Source: Branchinecta lynchi
Taxonomy: Eukaryota; Arthropoda; Branchiopoda; Anostraca; Branchinectidae
DNA length: 64,000 nucleotides
Direction: 5' to 3'
Assembly: GCA_023053575.1 (NCBI GenBank)
Contig: JAKZAP010000001.1
Location: forward strand, 21,532,533 to 21,596,532
Shown: in pieces, positions 52,001 through 61,000 of the stretch
How positions within the stretch are numbered: the first letter of the stretch is position 1
How the letters are laid out: the number at the start of each line of letters is the position of its first letter
The notes under the pieces: generated by a model
The model's input: the letters and a program-made list of their open reading frames with translations, nothing else
Told to the model about the DNA's origin: nothing
Databases searched by the model: none
Made by a program: the position numbers and the translations under genes

Positions 52001-55000
52001 TTTAGTGTATATTCCTTGTAAAGTGCATTGTTGTTAAACAATAGCTCATGTGTTTTGTAGGAAGAGAAGCTTCGGCTTCACCTCTTGTTCTATTAATATA
52101 TGAATAAATACAAATTTTATCAAATTTTATTTGTTACACCTGTTTGAACAATGCTAAACCAGAAGCTTCGTCAGAAGCGTATAAACGCTTCACACGTTCT
52201 AAAAGTATAAAGGGCGAACTTGTAACCCCAAAAGACATTTGAATGAATGAATTTATGACGCACTGCCCAAGGGCGTAAGTGCAGTAAAAATAAAGAAATA
52301 TAAAATAATCGCAAAACACTCAACAAATATTTTCCATAAAGGTTCACTAATTTAGAATCACGTTGATGGGATCGTGGACAGGTAATTTTCCAATCGGAGA
52401 CCCAGCCCATTTCTAGACCCTTGGATTTGTAAGTACAGTTGATCATTATACTTCCAAACTTTGCGAAGTTACGGACTGCGATTTCTGCACACTTTTATTA
52501 TTGACAGAAACATGACAAATTATTTCTGGTGGAAATCGAGAAAACAGTTTTTTTCCTTTGAAGGGCCACATAGTGTTACATGGCATTTGACACAGATGAT
52601 TCGTGACACCCCTCTAGCTTACAATGATCGCCTTTGGCTTTCATTGAATGGGCTGGGAAATGATTCTTTTCGTCATGTCGAACTTCGGCGATAGGACGCT
52701 CTTGCTTCTTTCCGCGACTGGAAGGTAGAAGACGGGATACATTGTCAGCAGTCAGTGGTGCAGACCGAGGACTTCCAGCAGTGTGTGTTGGCGTAGACGT
52801 TCCCGAATCCTGGGGGGATGAGAACCTTGGTCTGGCGCGAATTCAACTGGTGTGGCATCTAAACCGCCTTGTTCATGAAAACTGTAAATAAGGGCATTCG
52901 CTACGTCGAATAATTCGAGAAGATCTTTTTGATCCTTCTTTGGCACACAATGGATGAGGCAATCTCTCTTGTATTCAAGCCACGAGTTGGCCAACGCTAA
53001 GTCGAGCATGTGTTGAATAATTTTCAGGGTCCAGTTCTTTGACCTGAGTTCAATCCTGTAGAGAGCGATGAGGAAGTCAAGTTTGTCGACTCCTCCCATA
53101 GTGCTATTGTAATTAGCCACTATCGCAGGTCTCTGGACAGGAATTCGTTTTCACCCCACCCCCCTCCCAATGCTGTCGGCCAGTCGGTAAAAAAAACCGA
53201 GTCGGCGCGAAGCTTCGCGATTTTTCGTCTAAACAGTTGATTTTTTTTCAGGAAAACAGTCATTTTTTCGGAAAATTGGTCGAGTCCAAATAGTCGGTTT
53301 TTCTGAACGTCAGTCGATTTTTTTCAAAAATTGTCATTTTTGTCGTTGAAAACAGTTCTGCAGAAAAAGTCGGTAAAAATTAACAGCCAGTCGGTAAATG
53401 CCTCGTCCCCCCCAAAAAAAACTTTGGCTAGTAACGCCTCTGACTATACCATTGTCGAGCCATCTGACTAGTACAATGTTTGTACCTCGTTCAACACGCC
53501 AATCAAAAGTTATTCGTATGCAGAAAAACTTGTGTCATCAAATTTGGTGGGAAATATTCCTTGAAACAAGAAGAAGGATCCTTGACTGACGCTGAGTTGA
53601 GTTTCTCAAATAAGAAGGCACATTCGGGTGAACAAAATCTTTCTTTAGCCACTTGTAGTCAGTCTTCTTCATCTTTTTTGTACTCCTCGGTTCGGATGCT
53701 TCGTAACAAAGTTCTTCATCACCCTGTTCATCATTTTCTTCAGGTAAGTTATCTTGCTGCTGAGGACCTTGTCCGTCTTCATCTGGTCTTTGAACTTCAT
53801 CAACGTCGTGGCTAGGGTCGTAGGTTTCGTCTTCATCTGACTCACTCAGATCGCTCAGCTCAGAACCTGACCCAAACTCGTCAAATACTCGCTGAATGTC
53901 TCGTTCGTTTAGTGACTTCTGCCCTCGTGGTCGAAGTGGTCGCAGTTCTTCATAAATTGGACCTGAAAAAGATCTCACTCATGCCTTCAACAATGTGCGT
54001 CGGAGAAAAGTCCGAACAGAAGAAATACACTTGATCCAATGAAGGTCAATTTAGGCAAACGTACTACAGGAGTGGAAGGCCATGTTTGTGGGAAAGGGGT
54101 GGCTAGTCTCACCCCGTGAAACACACACCACCGAGCCACCATTACCCTAAAAGCTTCGTAATTTTCTCATCCGAAGGAGATCACTGTAGTCAAGCGCTTA
54201 CAGAAATTCGGGGGAGGTTTATGGTTCCTGTGTCCACAGTACAAAACTTTTGATTTCACCAACAAAAAATACTGATCTTCAACTACTAAAAGTATAATAT
54301 ACAAGACTTTCCAATAATTCCTAATTATTCTTGGAAATTTCCAAACCTGCATCCTTTGAACCTCCTTCCATCTTGGCGCATTTGACTCGAATGACAAATT
54401 GTGTGTATAGCACAGAGGGTGAAACCTGATGTCACAACACAAGATAGAGTCGCGGCTGAATAATTTTGTTCACTAGATGGCTTCCAGCCCTGGCCCTCCG
54501 CTGCGACCACAGGAGGAAATTAAGTTTGTAGGCGTATGACTACGCTGGACCTCGAAAGGGCTAAATTTGAGCTGATACCCGTTCCTTCAGGTCACGAACT
54601 TAACTCGCTAGGCAATCCGGATCCAGTTGTACATGGAGGGTGCAATCCTGTTAAATACTTCCAGACAGGATCTATATACGTATACGAAATCTCATCGCCC
54701 ATAATCCAACCGGGACAAAGTTTCGAACTCACTGGGCAGCCTGTGCAAAAGGCACAGCTACACACCAATACCTACAGATTGAGGTGTTCAAGTTTCACCT
54801 TGCTAGTTGTTATTTTCGGTTATAAAACTAAGAAGACCAAAGGTTTCGATGGGATCCTAAAATTTAACATTTATCAGACCTTTTGATCCAGACAAGCGAA
54901 TCCTGTACATTTCGAGTGTTTGCCAGACCCCTTTAATATTTTTGCTTGTTATCCATGATCAACCGCTTAAATATGTACATTTTTTTTACCATTCTGAATT

Positions 55001-58000
55001 GTGTTGGCTAATGGCCAAACAACTAATCAAATGAGGAAACCAAGTTCAGTTATGGATTCAACAAGCATGTTTACTCCAGCATCTCATCATCTCGACACCA
55101 CCGTTTGGCAGCTCATGGGCACCGGGTGAGGCGGCAATCATCCGTTATAAGTACAAGTAAGTAAGTGTATCTAATCTCTAATCGACTTCAAAAAGGTCTT
55201 CTAGTTTTTTTGTTGTTTTTTTTACGAAACTCCTCGTATTTTAGCAGCATTCCCGGCGAACTGCATACAGGGCATAAGATCTAGTGACACTGAGAGCCGA
55301 ACCTTTCAAACCAAATTTCCAGGTTTTTGCAAATTTTTCCAGCTTATCCGTCAAGGAAATAAAGTTCAAAATTCGATTCAGCATGTCTAGAATTTATCCC
55401 GATACGTGAGGCGTATTCTCGCCGTTCCCCGAGGACTCGTCTGGGAATCAAAGGGAACGGCGAGAATAGGGGGAGTCACTCTACGCGGACTCCACGTATA
55501 GAAACAGCGAGAACACGGGGAATGCTTCCAGAATGGATTTTGCTGGAAAACAAAAATTTGCAGTTGACAAAATTAGTCTAGATCCACTTTATTTTTGGTT
55601 TTGTTTATGCTGATTCTTTTTTAATTAATTTTACATTGCACCAACACCAGTAAAAATTGATTCCCCTCCGAATCTGAAAGGGAGTCCTTTTCGATGATGG
55701 TGACGATAATCGGAGCATTCCCCGTCCGTGAGAACTCGCGAGGATACGGGGAGTGAGTCCCCTGGACATACAAAATCGCGGGGTCCTCAAGTCGAGTCCT
55801 CGGGGAACGGCGAGAATACGCCTCTAATCTCTAATCGAAGTCAGAATCAACCTGAGCTTCAACCAAATTTCCAGTTTTGGCCGGACTCCTGGTGAATCAT
55901 TTATCCGACAAGAAAACTAAGCTCAGATATGGATTCAGCGAGCCCAGCTACATACTTGGCCTGTACTTTGCCAGTGAATCCTTATACGAAGTTTGAACAA
56001 CATATATCAAACCCTTCGACACCCCGGACTATCCAAAACCCAAAGAATACGTACGCTAGGTTCAAATAGTCTTCTATTAAACCCAATTAACTTTGCGCGT
56101 ATACACGCGACCCAAGTCACCATCCTTCCTAGGTCTATAGATTAAAACAAAAGTGACGTCACCCATGCTCAGAGCTTTCGTCAGTGTGAATAAAGGGGTA
56201 GGTTAGGGACCCGAAAATTGGTCAAGAAATTTTACTAAACTGTTACCAGACAGTTGTCGGATGCATTCTGACCTTTCGACCCAGTAAATGCCGCTTGGGA
56301 CTTTGAAGATAATCAAACGATTGCATACACTTTTTGTATAGCATTAGTATGTCTCTATATCGAGTATGTTAAAACTTCAAGCTAAATTTTCGGATTCAGC
56401 GCGAACTACTTGTCCGGCCTGAAAATGATTTTCATATCGGATCCAGCATGTGTTCCTACTCCTGAATCGAACATCTAATCTACTTCAGATGCCACTTATT
56501 ACTTTTTCCAAAATTTCCGATTTTTGCCGGATTTCGGGTGAACTACTTGTCCGGCGAGAAAATAATTTCCATCCTCGGATTCAGCATATCTCCTTACCCC
56601 TAAATCGACTGTCTCATGCTTTTAAAAATACTTTGTTGTATCGTCCCTTAATTTGAAACCCCTCCCCCACTCCTAAATATTGGGCTAAATAGCCCATCTT
56701 CGAACTTGAGCTGTACCCAAAGAGTCATCGTGCCAAATATTAACTAACTATCTCAACCACTTCGAGAGTTCTCGTGCTAACAGACGGACAGACGGACGGA
56801 CGGGCAGACGGACAACTTGTACGAAGTCATAGGTATCCCTCCACTTACGTTTTGGGATCCCCCCAAGAATTGGCGAGAAGTGCAAACAATCAACAAAGTG
56901 ATCCACTAAAAACGAAATTGTAAGTTTATAATCCAGTCAAGCTCTGCAGAAAGGTACAAGGAGAATTCTACGAGATACAAACGAAATGTAAACAATACAG
57001 CAGTGTTGTCACCCAACCCGACAAAAGAGCTTGTTTCTGGGATCCAAAAATGTAAGTGAAGGGATACCTATGACTTCGTAAAAGTTGTCCGACCGTCTGT
57101 CCGTCTATTAGCACGATAACTGTTGAAGGGGTTGAGCTATTTTGTTCAAACTTGGTGTGAGGATTCTTTGGGTTACATGTCAAGTTCGTTGATGGGCTCC
57201 GTAGCCCTATATCTAGGAGTGGGCGAGGGGTTTCAGATTCAGGGGTGGAAAAAAAAAAAAAAATATAATTAGATAGACGATGTAGAGGTAAGGAAGCACG
57301 CTGAATCCGTATCTGTAACTTTTTTTCTCGCCGGACAAGTAGTTCGCTCGGAAGCCGGCCGAAACCGTATAAATTACAAAACATAAAAGTTTTACGTAAA
57401 GTTGATTAGACGTTCGATTTATGGATAAGGAAACAAGCCGAATTCGTTTTCCACCTAATGTATTTCCTTAAACACTTAGTCTGCTCTGCTACAGCCTAAA
57501 TATTAGGCTAATTGGATCTGGGTGAAGTCCATATCTGTTTATGCACTTTAACATGATTTTGCATTCTACTCGCTCTGATGGTAAGGTATGGTATTGTTAG
57601 TGTGGTAATTATGCTTGGCCTTCGAGCGGAATGTCCACGGTTTGTTCCCAGTCAGCTTCGCTCAGTGTTGCCAAGTATGACACTTTGGTGCTTTGTGACA
57701 CTTTTTTCCTCAGAGTGACACCGTGACACTTTTTCTCTGAAAGTGACACCTTTTCTGACAAGTGACACTTTTTAGTTAAAAAAAGTCCCTTTTCTATTTA
57801 CTGTTGCGGACTACCGGCTCAAAAACCTTTAATTTGATATACAGATAGTGTTGCCATCTATGCAACTCGTAAAAAGTAGCAGTGTTAGCTCTACAACTAT
57901 ACCAGTCAGATATCAGTACCATACCAAACTTACAACTATACAAACTAGCCTATACCTTGCAATGTGTTTAAGATACTTTATTTTCCTTTCCATTTTTATC

Positions 58001-61000
58001 ATGTACAAGCTGACATTTATGTACAGCTTAAGCAAAAATTTTTTGTGGGGTGTCAAAGAGTGCATGGTTTCACAAACACCTTTTTGCCAGGGATTGTGAC
58101 ACTTTCACGAGTCGAGCTCTTGGCAACCCTGGCTTCGCTGCTCTTTCGGTGTTAGTTGAGATTTTGTTTTGAAGAGCGCTGCCTCCGTATTTCTGGATAG
58201 TTCTTAATACTCTATATGACTAAGTCCAAAAAACACCAGTGATTCTCAGGAAGAAGGAGTAAACGTGTCCGTAACTACTCAAACTCAATGACTCAAATCC
58301 TGAGTCAGCGCAGCTGTGACACCGTTTCTTCCTTTCTTCCGGGGGTGCCCGGAGATTCTGCGTCGGCAGGAAGGGATAGTCATCAAGAGTATTGACTGAT
58401 CAAGCGGTTTATAGCATCAATAGTGGGTTACTTTTGCATCCTGAATCGATCCGTCGGCCTTGGTCGATACGGCAAAGGGATCTGGCGAGAACTTGGAATT
58501 TGCTATGCATTCTGTCGTGTTTTTCATCGGGTGTCTTGAGTTTTGAACCAGTGATAAGAAGATATAGCTAATATTGATCTTTTTTCTCCGTTTTCCTACG
58601 AGTAGCTATCACGCTTTAAAGAAAACTGGAAAAAACGGAATCCTCTGATAGAATTTAAAAGTGTGGTGTATTTCTGCCGAGTTTTATGCAGATAAAGAAT
58701 ACCCTCTGAGTTATCGACAAGCTATGGTATTCCCGTCGTAATCTAGGCTAGACTGGATAATAAAGACACAAACGAATTAGCTAGCATACCTGATTAAGTG
58801 GACGATTAGTAATAAATAACATGTTTACGGATCCAGTGAAGACTGGAAGTCTACAAGAACGGAGAAGTCCGATAACTATTCCCCTTTTGGATCACATCGA
58901 AACCTTTTGTTTAATTAGATGTATTGCGCCGACTGTTTGCAATCTTACTACCGTTAAATAACCGAAATTCGAAGAACCTTATTTCGCTTAAGCAAGCGGA
59001 AGGTCATTACAGAAAAATTGTTTAGTTTTGTCCTCCTCCAGCCCCCCCCCCTCTGTTTTTTATTATTTCTTTCTTGTTCCTTTTTTCTCGTGGTTTTCTC
59101 TCTTTTTTCGTTTAAAGTTGCAACCTTCCGTTTAAAGTTGCTTTCCTCTCCTCCTTTTTTCGTTATATAGGGTATTCTATCAGCTGATTTTGTTTGTTTT
59201 TTAATTAATATCGGTTATTTCCCTGCCCTAGCCAAAACACTACTTTTGTGTACTCAAACAATCCTGATGAAAAATTTGTAGCCTGCGTAGTAGTATGGTA
59301 GTAGCACGAAAACGTTGCATGCAATACTATGTAATAGCAAAGAATACTATTATTTAATGTGCCTCAGACTGGTCCAGTCTTACGTAGTACTATCTAGTAG
59401 CATCCTGTCTTGACATAGCAGCATCCAGTCTTGCTAATAGTAGCATATAGTAGTATGCAGTAACACGGTAGCTTTGAAATAGAAGCATGTAGTAGCATCG
59501 TTAGTACTGCATGCTACTTTTTCGTACTACTTCATAGTACTTTTTTTAGACAAATTTTTCATCGGGATGAGATACATCGGAAGCGATATTTCGACCCTTG
59601 CCAAGCCTGAAGAGGACACATGCCAAGGACAGTGTTGTGCCAAGTACTTCCATCTGACTTAAGTATAAGTACCAAGTACTCCAGGAAATTTGGGGAGCAC
59701 AGCGCAGAGCGCTGTGCGAGGCTTCTAAGTCCTCCAATCCAATTTAATCAAACTTAAACTAGCCGCAACCAAACCGTTTGGGGTGGTAAATTTAATCTGA
59801 AATATTGCTTAACCCTAATGGTGTTGACCCTTTCAAAACATATAAATGCAATGGGTGTGTGTGTGGGGGGGGGGGGGGGGGGGTAAGGTGGTAGATAAAT
59901 TGCCTGTAGATGTCATATGTGTATGGGGAATAAAAGTTGGTAATCCAGGGTCGTTTCAAATGTTAATTTTTAGCCTTATAAAGCGATAAAAATTCCAATT
60001 TGTAGTATTTTGTCTTGTTCCCTAGGTCGGATGTCAGGGTCAGAAACCAGAGAAAACAGGCAAACGGATGGTATGTAGAGAACATTGAGTGTCTTTCGAG
60101 ATATTTCGATCGAGTGTATAAACTGTTAATACAGGTAATAAATGCTCTGTGTTGATGAAAATGGCACTAAATTGGGCTTTTGACAAGTGGTTTAAGGTCT
60201 CAACAATAATAAATTGGAGTTTATGAGGTTTTTTTTTTAAGAGGTAGCCTACTCCGTGTGCCCGTAAGAGGGATTTAGTTGGCAACTTGATCGGCTTTGA
60301 GCCTGAACAGGACCTTGCCAAGAAGGGCCGAAATATAGCTCTAATAAAATTAAGCCGACTTGTCCGTTGGGCCAGCAAATAGGGGTGTGTTGAGTGCTTT
60401 AAGGCCATTTTGATAAAAATTAAAAAACAAAACAAAATATTTTCGTTAAAGTTTTTAATAAATGGCTCAAAAGTGGAGTCATTAGATGATTACTGCAAAA
60501 AGTAGCGGCATCGTCACAGATAAATCATGGGATCTCCAAAAATTGAACGGACGTTAGAGCCTAGAACCTCTGGTGTCGGCGCCTGACATCACGACCGGTG
60601 TGGGATAAAATGGTCCGGGGTCTCGCTACGGAAACCTCCGATCGGTAGAGAAAGCAAGGGTTACTGGGTTAATGCGCCTTTCCTTTTTGGAACACTAAGC
60701 AAGTCTGGAGTACCAAGTCCTTCAGGAAATTATTTAACTTTTAAGTAGTACTTCTAAAAAAACCTACTTCCTATATAGAATACTAACGCAACTTACTTCC
60801 ATAATCACTCCATATATTTCTAAACCCGGAGACCCTAATTTCGTGCGGTAGCCTACATTCTTCTCAAAACCACGCTGATTTTCTCACTTGCCGTGTTTTT
60901 CTACCTTCGATGTTTATCACACTGTCGACGGCTGTCTGCGAGAAGTTTTTCCATCAGACAAAACAGTCCATCAGTTTTTCCATCAGACCTAAACTGTAGC

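Noticed and set aside
54536..54886. 116-residue open frame on the plus strand
   Set aside because: It ends in a GGGATCCC-family end fragment (GGTTTCGATGGGATCC), and no domain is recognisable.
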